DNA of 64,000 nt, taken from assembly GCA_002742845.1 (NCBI GenBank), contig DLUH01000001.1, positions 623,291 to 687,290 of the forward strand. Reading direction: 5' to 3'. Below the pieces are notes generated by a model that did no database searches, was not told where the DNA came from, and saw nothing but the letters and a program-made list of their open reading frames with translations. Positions 1 through 8,446 of this stretch are shown piece by piece (positions within the stretch are counted from its first letter, which is position 1; each line of letters starts with the position of its first letter). The position numbers and the translations under genes were made by a program. The stretch is from Sulfurovum sp. UBA12169 (lineage in GTDB: Bacteria > Campylobacterota > Campylobacteria > Campylobacterales > Sulfurovaceae).

Positions 1-1892
1 CAAACTTTAATGAATTTCTCATACGCCTCGATTGGCTTAGGCTCACCCAGATAATATCCTTGTGCATATTCGATTTCCAACTCTTTGATTTGCTCATAAA
101 TCATTTCATCGCAGACAAATTCAGCAACCAGTTTGTATTCAAAATCTTTAGCCAATTTTTGGATCGACTGAAGCACGATTTTAGTGCGCCGGAAAGAAGT
201 ATGAAGCTGAGATATAAGATTTCCGTCTATTTTGATAATATCGATATCCAAATGTATCAAATAATAATAGTTTGCATAGCCGCTTCCAAAATCATCGATG
301 GCAATTTTGGAACCGTAAGTTTTTAATTGCTGGAAAATCAATGCGACTTTGTCATAATCTTGTATTTCATGATATTCTAAAATCTCAAACGTCAATCGAT
401 TTGCCACTTCCCTGTTTTTATGGAGATGTTTTGTGATCAGCTTCATCATATCGCTGCTGTACAGATCGTCAAGATCAAGATTGATGCTTACTTGGATATC
501 TGAAAAAGTATGCAGAGTGCTAAAAACTTCCTCCAACACCAATTTGCTCATTTTGATGTATTGTGTGGTGCCTTTGATCACTTTTAAGAAATGATGAGGC
601 GTGATCAGTTTTTTGTCATCTTCTTTGTCGATCAATCGCACCAAAGCCTCGTATTTGATGATTTGTTTTGTTTGGGTGCAAACGATGGGCTGATAAAGAC
701 AGCATACTCTTTTTTCTTCCAGTGCTTCTTTGATATAGTTGATATCGCGGTATCTTAGATCATCGATGCTTTGCAGATCTAAAACGATAAAATTATTTTT
801 CCCGCCGCTTTTCACCTCAAGAAGCTTTTCATCCAGTATCCTTTGTATAGACAGCAAAGAAGATGCGCCCTTCGGAATAACCATGGCGCTCATGGAGATA
901 CTCAAAGAAACGATATTATTGCCCGTAAGGTATTTTTTTTCTTTCAGGATTTCAAACAGCTTTTGTGTCACTATCCCGATCTCGATCTCATTTTTTGGCA
1001 CAACGATAAAAAATTCTGTACCCCCTGTTCTTATGAGCTTTGCTTTTAAAGAAAGTTCGGCCAATACGGCCCGGACAAACTCTTTGATGATAGCATCTCC
1101 GGCATCATAACCGTATTTTTCATTGATCTCTTTAAATTCGTCTATATCGATTAGTATCGCATTGTATTCATCCAGTCTATTGCGGTTAAAAAATTCTTCC
1201 AGATAAAGTTTGGTATGTGCGCCCGTTAACATATCGTTTAAAATGCTTTGACGAAATTTATAGTAACGATACGCCATCAATCCCAGCAGCATCATACTCA
1301 CTATCAAAAAAACTTCCATTAAGCCGACAAGCATTTTCAAAGGAGAGTTGAAACTATTTAAATAATCGGCATATTCTTCTGAAAGATCGACAACCAAAAG
1401 TGCTTGCGTTTGCTCGTCTTCAACGATAGGATAAAGCAATGAAAGCCAAATTTTTTGGGTACCTTCCTGCTGTTTGGCTATGCCTGTTTTTTGCGTCTCA
1501 TACACCCGGTCAAATACACTGCTTTGCGGAAAAAAAATAGTTTTATATTCAACCGCATCTTCTTTTGATCCATCCAGCAAGAACCGGTAGTGCCCCTTGC
1601 TATCTTTTTTAAGCACAAAGATATACTGATACTTTTCATTTAAAAAAGCCTGCAGCACATCATTAAGCTGGCCTCTAAGCTTAGGACTGCTTGTGAGAGC
1701 CGACTCGATATGGTTGTTTGTTTTTGCTTGGAGGTACTGAGCTATTTTTTGGACATAATTTTCTGATTTTTGGATCTCGTCTTTTTTAAGTTTTTCTGTA
1801 TTTTCAACAATAGCATACTGCAAATACAAGGCAAAAAGGATAAGCAATCCTATGATGCCAAAAATAATTCGATTAAAGTATGGCTGCTTCAT
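1..1892 (-). CDS. Membrane GGDEF/EAL c-di-GMP signalling protein (3' end beyond window)
   Basis: At least 630 residues are visible and the frame runs off the left edge with no stop. TM helices lie at about 7-26 and 187-209 and bracket a roughly 160-residue periplasmic sensor region. A GGDEF-type domain follows (about 225-380), but its signature reads RTGGTEF (G290-F294), so the first acidic residue is lost and cyclase activity is doubtful. The EAL domain (from about 395) looks intact: EALVR with E415, a SINL Asn, FEILE, IDDFGSG with D533/D534, a KIDG lysine and the QGYYLGEP segment at Q611. I infer a c-di-GMP phosphodiesterase, perhaps with a GTP-sensing GGDEF. Its ATG overlaps the stop of the upstream gene as ATGA, which indicates translational coupling with the periplasmic and outer-membrane genes before it. 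Confidence 0.9.
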   Translation of the reverse strand, partial: MKQPYFNRIIFGIIGLLILFALYLQYAIVENTEKLKKDEIQKSENYVQKIAQYLQAKTNNHIESALTSSPKLRGQLNDVLQAFLNEKYQYIFVLKKDSKGHYRFLLDGSKEDAVEYKTIFFPQSSVFDRVYETQKTGIAKQQEGTQKIWLSLLYPIVEDEQTQALLVVDLSEEYADYLNSFNSPLKMLVGLMEVFLIVSMMLLGLMAYRYYKFRQSILNDMLTGAHTKLYLEEFFNRNRLDEYNAILIDIDEFKEINEKYGYDAGDAIIKEFVRAVLAELSLKAKLIRTGGTEFFIVVPKNEIEIGIVTQKLFEILKEKKYLTGNNIVSLSISMSAMVIPKGASSLLSIQRILDEKLLEVKSGGKNNFIVLDLQSIDDLRYRDINYIKEALEEKRVCCLYQPIVCTQTKQIIKYEALVRLIDKEDDKKLITPHHFLKVIKGTTQYIKMSKLVLEEVFSTLHTFSDIQVSINLDLDDLYSSDMMKLITKHLHKNREVANRLTFEILEYHEIQDYDKVALIFQQLKTYGSKIAIDDFGSGYANYYYLIHLDIDIIKIDGNLISQLHTSFRRTKIVLQSIQKLAKDFEYKLVAEFVCDEMIYEQIKELEIEYAQGYYLGEPKPIEAYEKFIKV

Positions 1893-2338
1893 AGCTCATC
1901 TATGACAAACTGATCATAACGTTTGGGCACGACAATATGGTGTTTATCTAATCTCTTTTTCAAAAATAACAATTGAGACCGTCCTTTTCTCCAGTAAAAC
2001 GCGCCCACTGCTTTTTCGCATGATTTCAGAAAATGATAATCCGTAGCAAACAAAAGCGGTTTACCTTCAGGGATTTGACCTTTTTTTCTTCTTGCCAGAT
2101 CCAGCATCTCTTCGGTTGTGATCAAAACGATATCGGATTTTTCAAAAGTATTCACCATCTCAATATCGGACGAATGCCTAAATACGCTTCTGTACTCTTT
2201 GTCGTCGACATAAAGATAGATAGGAGCCTTTAGACCAAGGGCCTCAAAGATGGTAGCATACATTTTGAGCGTACTTTCTCTCTCTAAAGCGTATAATTGC
2301 CCGCACAACAGTAAAAAGAAAAAGAAAAATCTTTTCAA
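1889..2338 (-). CDS. Small periplasmic protein, possibly YfiR-like (DUF4154)
   Basis: 149 residues with an N-terminal signal peptide (Phe/Leu-rich core at 4-13, likely cleavage near residue 17 after LYA). The C-terminal half has the layout I associate with YfiR/DUF4154 proteins: a strand ending SDIVLIT, then GKPLLFATDY, an AVGAFYWRKGR turn, a LLFLKKRLDKH strand and a final helix. That match is by eye and weak. YfiR proteins are periplasmic inhibitors of a membrane c-di-GMP enzyme. Here the gene overlaps both neighbours by four bases, with a TonB-type receptor before it and a membrane GGDEF/EAL protein after it, which fits a periplasmic adaptor. A solute-binding fragment is the alternative. 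Confidence 0.7.
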   Translation of the reverse strand: MKRFFFFFLLLCGQLYALERESTLKMYATIFEALGLKAPIYLYVDDKEYRSVFRHSSDIEMVNTFEKSDIVLITTEEMLDLARRKKGQIPEGKPLLFATDYHFLKSCEKAVGAFYWRKGRSQLLFLKKRLDKHHIVVPKRYDQFVIDEL

Positions 2339-4209
2339 AATATATACTCCAGCTCCAGCATGATTCTGCGATCTATCGGTGAGATAGACAAAGGGCTTAA
2401 AAACGAACCGCTAGAGAGGTCATATCTATAAAGATCGGTCTCTTTGGCTTTGTCCAAAAGATTTTCCCCTTTGAGCGTCAGCGTCAAATCTTCGTTGACA
2501 TTCCAGGTCACCGAACTGGTCAAATCCCAATAATTTTCCCAGTCAAGGCTGTTGCGGTGCCACACCAAACCGTTATAAAAATCCAAGTCTTCATACCGTT
2601 TAAAAAAGGTAAAAAACCCGCTCACATCCTCCAGTAAATCAAGTCCAAAAATATTTTTATATTCTGCGTAGTAGACCTGCGTAGTCAGTTTATTATTCGC
2701 ATCAAAACGATAGTCATAATTGAATACCGAAAAGAAATACTTGGTATCGCCTGACGCTCCGGGGTTTTGAACCAGTCCGTCCTCGTCTTTCATCAGAAGC
2801 AGCATCAACCGGATATATTGTTTTTCATCAGTATAAGCAAGCTCCTGCGTAAACCCCAGCGTCTTTTGCGCAGGCACACTCTCAGAAGTTGCATACCCCA
2901 AATATCTGCTTAAAGGATCCAGGGCAAACATCACCCGATACAGATAGGTCTTGTATGTCCAGTGTTCGTTGCCGTAGATATATCCTAAACGAAACTGCAT
3001 TAGGTTGTCATCTTCTACGCCGCCGTTTCTGCCAAAATGAATCCCTTCGATCCCCAACGTCAGCAGCTGATTTTCTGCAAGGGTATACTGGTCTTGCAAG
3101 AAAAGCGAAGCGATCGCTTCGCTGTCAAAATCCAAAGATATCTCCCCCCTACCCTGGGCACTCAAACGGTCAAGCTGTTTGAGCCTGCCTTTGACGCCTG
3201 CAGCGATCCTGTGTTTCCCAATCGTCTCTTGATAGGTCAGCTCCCCCGTATAAGCACTTGTCGTTGCCTCGGCATCCAACTCTGTTAGGCCGGGCGAAAA
3301 AAGACCCAGATAAAGCAAAGGAGTATCATCTTTGGCATAGATCCCTTTCTCAAGCCAGTCATAAGAAAACTGTGCGCGCCAATTCGCATCAAGATCGATC
3401 CCGTAGTCCATATGCACATTCAAATAATCCATTTTGCTGGCCTCAGGCGTCGCATCGTAACTAAGACCGGCCAAAGAATCGGCATTTTTCTTCATCACTT
3501 GAAGATGAAAGGTTTGATCATCTGTTTTGACATATGAAAAAAGCTGTGTGGTCTCATAGTCCCTTGACAAAGGAAGAGAGGTGCCGTTGTCTATCTTTTC
3601 GCGCTTCTCTTTGGTATGCGAAAAGTTAATCATATGAGCAAAATCTTTCTCTTGCTTGGCATAGCTGAGCGTTTGGGCATTATACCCCCTGCTTCCTCCG
3701 CTTAGGCCCAGTTGCCCTCCGCCGTCACGCTTGGGATCTTTGGAATAAAGAAAGATCGTCAGATAGGCAGGCTCCACAGAACTTTCGAAAGAAGGAATCA
3801 TATAGTAAAACTCGATATGATCGACAAAATCGATATTGATATCCCCATACAGTACCAGTCCGCTTCCTGCCCACCCCTGGGTGATCTCCACCCCGTCGAT
3901 GTAGAGCCGTATAAAATTGCTCCGGTAAGGCTCAAACGCACCGCTGGTAAGCGGATCGGGCAAGCCGAATCTGTTCTCATGATAATAGATCACCGGCGTA
4001 GTTTTGAAAACATCTCTAAGTGTTTTGGCACGCATCTCTTCAAGCTGTTCTCTGCCAAAAAGCACCAAATGCCCTTTGTTCTCATCGATAGTCTTTTGAC
4101 TTAAAGCATTTTTTTTGTCAAACTCCTGCATCATACCCTCAACACTTTGCGCATTGGCGGCAATGCACAAAAATACGCATAAAAGCGATACGCGCCTTAG
4201 TACGTTCAT
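2335..4209 (-). CDS. TonB-dependent receptor-type outer-membrane protein
   Basis: About 624 residues from the chosen ATG, which gives a normal signal peptide (NVLRRVSLLCVFLCIAANA). In-frame ATGs upstream extend to 4248 but put 13 residues before it, and none of these starts has a convincing ribosome site. After the signal comes a plug domain (about 35-160) with LRDVFKTTPVIYYHE and the typical RLYIDGVEITQG segment. A beta-barrel of alternating aromatic strands follows and ends in Phe (LELEYIF), as outer-membrane barrels do. Transport substrate is not evident, and no siderophore or metal genes are nearby. The gene overlaps the next one by four bases, so the receptor may signal to the downstream c-di-GMP enzyme rather than feed a transporter. 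The start is uncertain. Confidence 0.88.
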   Translation of the reverse strand: MNVLRRVSLLCVFLCIAANAQSVEGMMQEFDKKNALSQKTIDENKGHLVLFGREQLEEMRAKTLRDVFKTTPVIYYHENRFGLPDPLTSGAFEPYRSNFIRLYIDGVEITQGWAGSGLVLYGDINIDFVDHIEFYYMIPSFESSVEPAYLTIFLYSKDPKRDGGGQLGLSGGSRGYNAQTLSYAKQEKDFAHMINFSHTKEKREKIDNGTSLPLSRDYETTQLFSYVKTDDQTFHLQVMKKNADSLAGLSYDATPEASKMDYLNVHMDYGIDLDANWRAQFSYDWLEKGIYAKDDTPLLYLGLFSPGLTELDAEATTSAYTGELTYQETIGKHRIAAGVKGRLKQLDRLSAQGRGEISLDFDSEAIASLFLQDQYTLAENQLLTLGIEGIHFGRNGGVEDDNLMQFRLGYIYGNEHWTYKTYLYRVMFALDPLSRYLGYATSESVPAQKTLGFTQELAYTDEKQYIRLMLLLMKDEDGLVQNPGASGDTKYFFSVFNYDYRFDANNKLTTQVYYAEYKNIFGLDLLEDVSGFFTFFKRYEDLDFYNGLVWHRNSLDWENYWDLTSSVTWNVNEDLTLTLKGENLLDKAKETDLYRYDLSSGSFLSPLSISPIDRRIMLELEYIF

Positions 4210-4362
4210 TCCTTTTAAAAAACTTCCCATCCCTTGTCCATTTCTCATAAAATTTGAACCTAAGTATATCTCAACTCAAATAAAATACATATTTTTTAGT
4301 ATATTCTTATCAAGTACGTTTTATACTACTGCATCAAATTCAACAGAAAGACAGATATCCCT

Positions 4363-5190
4363 ATGACAAACAACGAAGCTTTTAAGATCCTGACAGAAGA
4401 GTACACCCTTAAACTTGCAACCACGCAAGAAGACTTTCAAGCAGTCAAAGCCGTAAGAGCTGAAGTATTTGCTCCCAAATACAATATGTCACGCGAACTT
4501 CTTGAAAGCAAAGGGTATCTTTTTAGTGAAGACGACAAGCAATCATTTTTATTTCTTTTGCAGCATACCCGCACAGGAAGATATGTAGGAACAGCGAGAA
4601 ATTTTTTTATAAACTCTGATTCAAAAATACTTTCAATGCCCATGCAAAAAGATGGGCACGTAGAGGGAATTGATCATCTTGTCAACAATATACCAATTTG
4701 TGAAATTTCTAGAATGGCGCTTTCAAATCAACTAGATTCCTATAAAGATTTTTCTGAACTTAAATTAAGAAATTATCTTTCTTTAGGATTAATGATTACC
4801 ACAAGAATAAATTTTTTTCTTTATCGATATGCTATTATTTTTGCAATCATGGAACCTTCTTTGCATCGCATACTTAAAAGACAAGGTGTCAATTTCGAAC
4901 AAATAGGGGAGCCTGTAGATTACTATGGCATGAGAACCCCTTTTGCAATCGACAGAAAAAAACTGTTAAAAGAAACCGAAGAATCAATGGGCGACATCAC
5001 AAGGCACTACCTCAAAGCGCTCTGCAAAGATCCTGAGCCTTTTTGGCAGTTTATCGATGCCAACCCTTACCTGGACCGGTCGGATATCCGGCTTGAAAAG
5101 ATCTGCGAACTTTTTAAAACCCATGGCGAGGACGTAGAGCTGTCATACCTGCTTGAAGAAAATGAAGAGATGGCTGCGGCAAACGCATAA
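4363..5190 (+). CDS. N-acyl amino acid synthase / PEP-CTERM-associated acyltransferase-like GNAT protein
   Basis: 275 residues with the fold signature of LuxI/FeeM-type acyltransferases, which move an acyl chain from acyl-ACP to an amino acid or homoserine lactone. VRAEVF (31-36) precedes GTAR (76-79), and the LuxI-like EISRMALS block starts at 114. The C-terminal block MEPSLHRILKRQG (163-175) with IGEPVDYYGMRTPF (181-194) is characteristic of the family annotated as PEP-CTERM/exosortase-associated acyltransferases. No exosortase, PEP-CTERM protein or LuxR-type receptor is visible here, so the acyl product and role are unknown. It is a single gene with an acidic tail, transcribed divergently from the TonB receptor operon. 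A plain GNAT acetyltransferase is less likely given the C-terminal block. Confidence 0.75.
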   Translation: MTNNEAFKILTEEYTLKLATTQEDFQAVKAVRAEVFAPKYNMSRELLESKGYLFSEDDKQSFLFLLQHTRTGRYVGTARNFFINSDSKILSMPMQKDGHVEGIDHLVNNIPICEISRMALSNQLDSYKDFSELKLRNYLSLGLMITTRINFFLYRYAIIFAIMEPSLHRILKRQGVNFEQIGEPVDYYGMRTPFAIDRKKLLKETEESMGDITRHYLKALCKDPEPFWQFIDANPYLDRSDIRLEKICELFKTHGEDVELSYLLEENEEMAAANA

Positions 5191-5203
5191 AACTTTTTAT
5201 CTT

Positions 5204-5482
5204 TTATTTGCCGTCTTCATCTTCATCAATAACGAAGATAGTATCTGTCACCCTGTTTTTGAATTTAAGGGCTTCTACATTTTGCTGCAAAAGAACTTTT
5301 TCCGCCTTCAGCGCATCCACCTCTCCTTGAATACTGTTAACTTTTTTACTCTCATAGTAAATTTGGTTACTTAAATAAATCTTTATCATCGTCAATATAA
5401 GAACAATGGCTACAGATATAAAAATGATACTGATCATTCCAAGCGTAATACCGTTAGGTTGCGATCGTTTTATTTTTTTCAT
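5204..5482 (-). CDS. ftsL: FtsL-like divisome membrane protein
   Basis: 92 residues. A basic cytoplasmic N-terminus (KKIKRSQPN) is followed by one TM helix at about 12-35 and a short periplasmic coiled coil at about 45-77 (VNSIQGEVDALKAEKVLLQQ), ending in an acidic tail. This is the size and topology of FtsL, which recruits FtsQ/FtsB-type partners to the septum. The position supports it: its ATG abuts the stop of rsmH with no gap, and rsmH-ftsL is the usual division-cluster order. Sequence similarity in FtsL is low across bacteria, so the name rests on topology and context. Confidence 0.75.
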   Translation of the reverse strand: MKKIKRSQPNGITLGMISIIFISVAIVLILTMIKIYLSNQIYYESKKVNSIQGEVDALKAEKVLLQQNVEALKFKNRVTDTIFVIDEDEDGK

Positions 5483-6397
5483 CTAGTTAAACCTAAAACT
5501 TCGTAATTTTGCCGATCTGCTTCTGGGATTGGATTTAAGCTCCTTGTTGCTTGCAGTGATGGGCTTTCGTGTCAACACTTTTCCCAAGGCATGGTTTTTG
5601 CCGCAGGTACATCGTATCGCATGAGGATCACAAATGCACGCCGTGCTCCATTTTTTAAAACGCTCTTTCACTAAACGGTCTTCAAGAGAATGGAATGTAA
5701 TAAGTGAAACCACTTCTTGCGGATAGTGTTTCGCCTCTATGGCATCAAGAAGCCCTTCTATCTCTCCCAATTCATTGTTGACCTCTATGCGTATCGCTTG
5801 AAACATTAACGTTGCAGGGTGGATTTTTCCTCCGGGAGGTATCACTTGCTTGGCGATTTCGCTCAATGCTTTTGCGCTGCTTATAGGTGTTTTTGAGCGT
5901 GCCTCTATGACAGCTGCTGCCAATTTTTTAAAAGAGCGAATTTCGCCATAGATATCAAAAATATACTCCAATTTCTCCTGAGAATACGTATTGACCACCT
6001 CATAAGCCGACAAAGAGGCTGCGGAATCCATGCGCATATCCAAAGTACTGCTTTCAAAACTGAATCCTCTCTCTTTTTTATCCAGCTGCAAAGAAGAAAC
6101 GCCAAAATCTGCAAGCAAAGCAACAATGGGTTCTTCTTTAAGCGTAGGGAGCACAGCAGCAAATGTTCCCTTATAAAGCGTGCTTCTGTTTGCATAAGAC
6201 TCAAGACGTTTCTTTGAAAATGCCAATGCTTCATCATCACGGTCTATCCCTATATGTTTAAGATGGGGGTAGCGAGACAGCATATGGAAACTATGGCCTG
6301 CATACCCCAGGGTACAGTCAACAAAATATCCGTCCCTCACATCGGAAAAACTCTCCAATACCTCTTCAAGCAATACAGGAATGTGAGGTGCTTGCAC
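5483..6397 (-). CDS. rsmH: 16S rRNA (cytosine1402-N4)-methyltransferase
   Basis: 304 residues, normal for RsmH/MraW, which methylates N4 of C1402 in the decoding region of 16S rRNA using S-adenosylmethionine. Seen in the sequence: the opening HIPVLLEEVL, the SAM-binding VDCTLGYAGHS, a second motif ALLADFGVSSLQLD, RGFSFESSTLDMRMD, and the C-terminal LITFHSLEDRLVKERFK block followed by a cysteine-rich CICDPHAIRCTCG segment. It is the first gene of a two-gene unit with the ftsL-like gene, on the strand opposite to the aldolase-like gene, from which it is separated by a short promoter region. Confidence 0.96.
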   Translation of the reverse strand: MQAPHIPVLLEEVLESFSDVRDGYFVDCTLGYAGHSFHMLSRYPHLKHIGIDRDDEALAFSKKRLESYANRSTLYKGTFAAVLPTLKEEPIVALLADFGVSSLQLDKKERGFSFESSTLDMRMDSAASLSAYEVVNTYSQEKLEYIFDIYGEIRSFKKLAAAVIEARSKTPISSAKALSEIAKQVIPPGGKIHPATLMFQAIRIEVNNELGEIEGLLDAIEAKHYPQEVVSLITFHSLEDRLVKERFKKWSTACICDPHAIRCTCGKNHALGKVLTRKPITASNKELKSNPRSRSAKLRSFRFN

Positions 6398-6451
6398 AAA
6401 AAATCCTTTTAGAAAGCATTCGCTTTATAATTCTTTATTTTTTAAAGATGT

Positions 6452-6457
6452 TATAAT
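6452..6457 (+). promoter_or_regulatory. -10 element of the aldolase-like gene
   Basis: A consensus TATAAT lies 27 bases before the preferred ATG at 6484. The surroundings are AT-rich and no clear -35 box is seen, which is usual for sigma-70 promoters in this phylum. Confidence 0.5.
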
Positions 6458-6483
6458 ACCTAAATTAGATGAAAAAGGTTTTT

Positions 6484-7062
6484 ATGGGTATGAATGAATA
6501 TCTGGTTGAACAGATTAAACATGTTTCACTATCGATGTTTAACAAAAATTTCTTCAGTGTTTACCATGGTTCTATTTCCGCAAGACTTTCGTCTTCAGGT
6601 TTTCTTATCAATAAAAAAGATGCTATGCTTGACAGCATTAGTGAAATCTCGCTGATTACACTTGATTGTCAAAAAAAAGATTACCGATGGAGCGAAGCCA
6701 ATCATGATGTTGCCATCCATGAACATATTTATGAAGCTATCCCTAGTGCCAAATATGTTTGTTATACGATGCCTCCCTATGCAACAGCTTACTCTTTAAA
6801 GCACGGAAAGGTTTCGCCTGCTGACTATTTTGGTCAAAAAGTTTTAGGGGAAGTGGTTGTCTACGATCCCAAACAGAGTGATGATTGGCTTGAGCGTGCA
6901 CCTTATGAGATACCCCGATTTTTTCAAAAGCATGACACCCATCTTCTTCTTGTCAAAGGGTTCGGACTCATCTCTTATGATAGGGACATTATAGAGATGG
7001 CGAAAAAAGTCTCTATATTGGAAAATTCCTGCAGACTGTTGGCATTGAGTGCAAATCTGTAA
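6484..7062 (+). CDS. Class II aldolase/adducin-fold protein without zinc ligands
   Basis: 192 residues from the ATG at 6484, chosen because AAAAAGG sits five bases upstream; an ATG at 6469 would add five residues. The fold follows the family: GSISARL corresponds to the GNISAR loop, then YTMPPYATAYSL, then LLLVKGFGLISY. In active enzymes the second block reads HTHPP and the third has a His in the HG pair. Here those three histidines are Tyr, Met and Phe, so the catalytic zinc site is gone. It is therefore probably not an aldolase or dehydratase, and may have a binding or structural role as adducin does. The reading frame is intact with normal codon use, so it is not an obvious pseudogene. Confidence 0.8.
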   Translation: MGMNEYLVEQIKHVSLSMFNKNFFSVYHGSISARLSSSGFLINKKDAMLDSISEISLITLDCQKKDYRWSEANHDVAIHEHIYEAIPSAKYVCYTMPPYATAYSLKHGKVSPADYFGQKVLGEVVVYDPKQSDDWLERAPYEIPRFFQKHDTHLLLVKGFGLISYDRDIIEMAKKVSILENSCRLLALSANL

Positions 7063-7087
7063 AGAGTTTTGTAAAGCTTAGTTTTGT

Positions 7088-7093
7088 TATACT
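7088..7093 (+). promoter_or_regulatory. -10 element of the Sel1-repeat gene
   Basis: TATACT lies 34 bases before the ATG at 7128, within the 65-base gap after the aldolase-like gene. No clear -35 box is seen. The downstream gene may also be read through from upstream. Confidence 0.35.
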
Positions 7094-7127
7094 TTTTGTT
7101 ACCGCCATTCATGAAAGCAGGTAGGGG

Positions 7128-8327
7128 ATGAACCAAACAAAAAAAAGACTAAAAATTATTAAGCTTGCTATTTCTATTACAGATATTGAAACCATCCAGC
7201 TTCAAGTGCTCAAACTGGGTCTTCTTAGAACAGATGAGAAAATAAAAGAAATTCTCACAGCGCTTCAATCGGAAAATTATGCACAAGCCCAAGCGCTCAT
7301 TACCACCTATATTGAAACATACACAGATGAGATCATCCAAAGAACTTTTCAAGAAGAAGAGCAAATACCGGGAGAAAAAGAATATGCTCTTATTGAAGAG
7401 TTTGATCTCTTTATCACCGAAGAAAAGCATAAAGAATCAAATAAAGAGATAGATTTTGATTCTTTTTTATATCCAGATACTAAATCTTCAAAGAAAAACA
7501 ATACCTATACAGATTTTAACGATTTGCTTCAAATTGATCCAAATGATGTTTTAGCTGACAATATCAATCCGGTCTCTTTTGGCATCAATGATAATTTTTT
7601 TGATATACAAACCGATCAAACAATCGATACCCCCGAGACACCAAAAGATGATTTTTTTGATACATATAAATCCACAACCGCAAAAAACAGCATTTCTCAA
7701 GAAGAGGCACAAACATTAGCTGATGAAGAGTATTTTCAAAAACAGTCAATTTTAAAATCTACGAGAAAAACAATACATTCCGGATATAAACCTATCCCCC
7801 ACATAGAACAAAAGCTGCACAATATGTATACTCAATTTCCTCCAACCGAAGAAAATTTTGAAGATTTTTCTTCGGTTTCAGATTGGCTATTGCATATTAG
7901 CACCGAAGGCTATAGTGATGAAGACATAGAAGCACTATTTACAAAAGTGAAAGAACTGCGCAGCACCGACAAAACCCAGGCAGTACAATTACTGTTGCTA
8001 GCAGGAGCAACGGAATCAAAATTTGCGCAATTTATGCTAGCCAGAGAGCTCTACAAGGGGGGATTGCTGAAAAAAAATATTTCCGAATCTATCACCCATA
8101 TCTACCGGTTAGCAATGGATGATTACCCTGAAGCACTGTGTGATTTGGCACAATTCTACGAACACGGTATAGGCAAAGAGAAAGACAAAGAACAAGCATT
8201 GTCTTTATATAAAGAAGCTATGGATTTAGGTGTTCAAAGAGCCGCATCACATTATGAAAGAATGAAAAAGAAAAAGAAAAAAATTTTTGGAATTTTTAAA
8301 AAGAGAGATGATGCATTCGTTATATAA
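7128..8327 (+). CDS. Sel1/TPR-repeat protein with long acidic linker
   Basis: 399 residues. The N-terminal ~85 residues are a helical region (KRLKIIKLAISITDIETIQL). Then comes a roughly 150-residue acidic, Asp/Asn-rich low-complexity linker with repeated DFF/DPND-type segments. The last ~130 residues are helical repeats, with two Sel1-type units: AQFMLARELYKGGLLKKNIS and DLAQFYEHGIGKEKDKEQAL. A basic tail (KKKKKIFGIFKKRDD) ends the protein. Sel1 repeats mediate protein contacts, and the linker suggests a tethered adaptor. There is no signal peptide. The partner is unknown, and the position between the aldolase-like gene and the bioA/division genes does not settle it. The start has GGGG directly before ATG. 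Confidence 0.85.
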   Translation: MNQTKKRLKIIKLAISITDIETIQLQVLKLGLLRTDEKIKEILTALQSENYAQAQALITTYIETYTDEIIQRTFQEEEQIPGEKEYALIEEFDLFITEEKHKESNKEIDFDSFLYPDTKSSKKNNTYTDFNDLLQIDPNDVLADNINPVSFGINDNFFDIQTDQTIDTPETPKDDFFDTYKSTTAKNSISQEEAQTLADEEYFQKQSILKSTRKTIHSGYKPIPHIEQKLHNMYTQFPPTEENFEDFSSVSDWLLHISTEGYSDEDIEALFTKVKELRSTDKTQAVQLLLLAGATESKFAQFMLARELYKGGLLKKNISESITHIYRLAMDDYPEALCDLAQFYEHGIGKEKDKEQALSLYKEAMDLGVQRAASHYERMKKKKKKIFGIFKKRDDAFVI

Positions 8328-8446
8328 TTAAACTCTTTGTGCAATTAAACCGGTAGATCCCAACCCTCTTGTCCTCAACTCGATTCGGGATCAGAATTCA
8401 CATAACGTTAGTCATTGAAGGCTTGGGCTGCAATCTGGTTTATAAT

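Noticed and set aside
60-1110. Plus-strand open frames opposite the GGDEF/EAL gene
   Set aside because: The minus-strand frame is unbroken for 630 residues with recognisable domains, so these are antisense shadows.
8328-8446. Possible tRNA-like stretch after the Sel1 gene
   Set aside because: A GATTCGGGATC piece resembles a T-loop, but no acceptor stem or anticodon arm could be folded.
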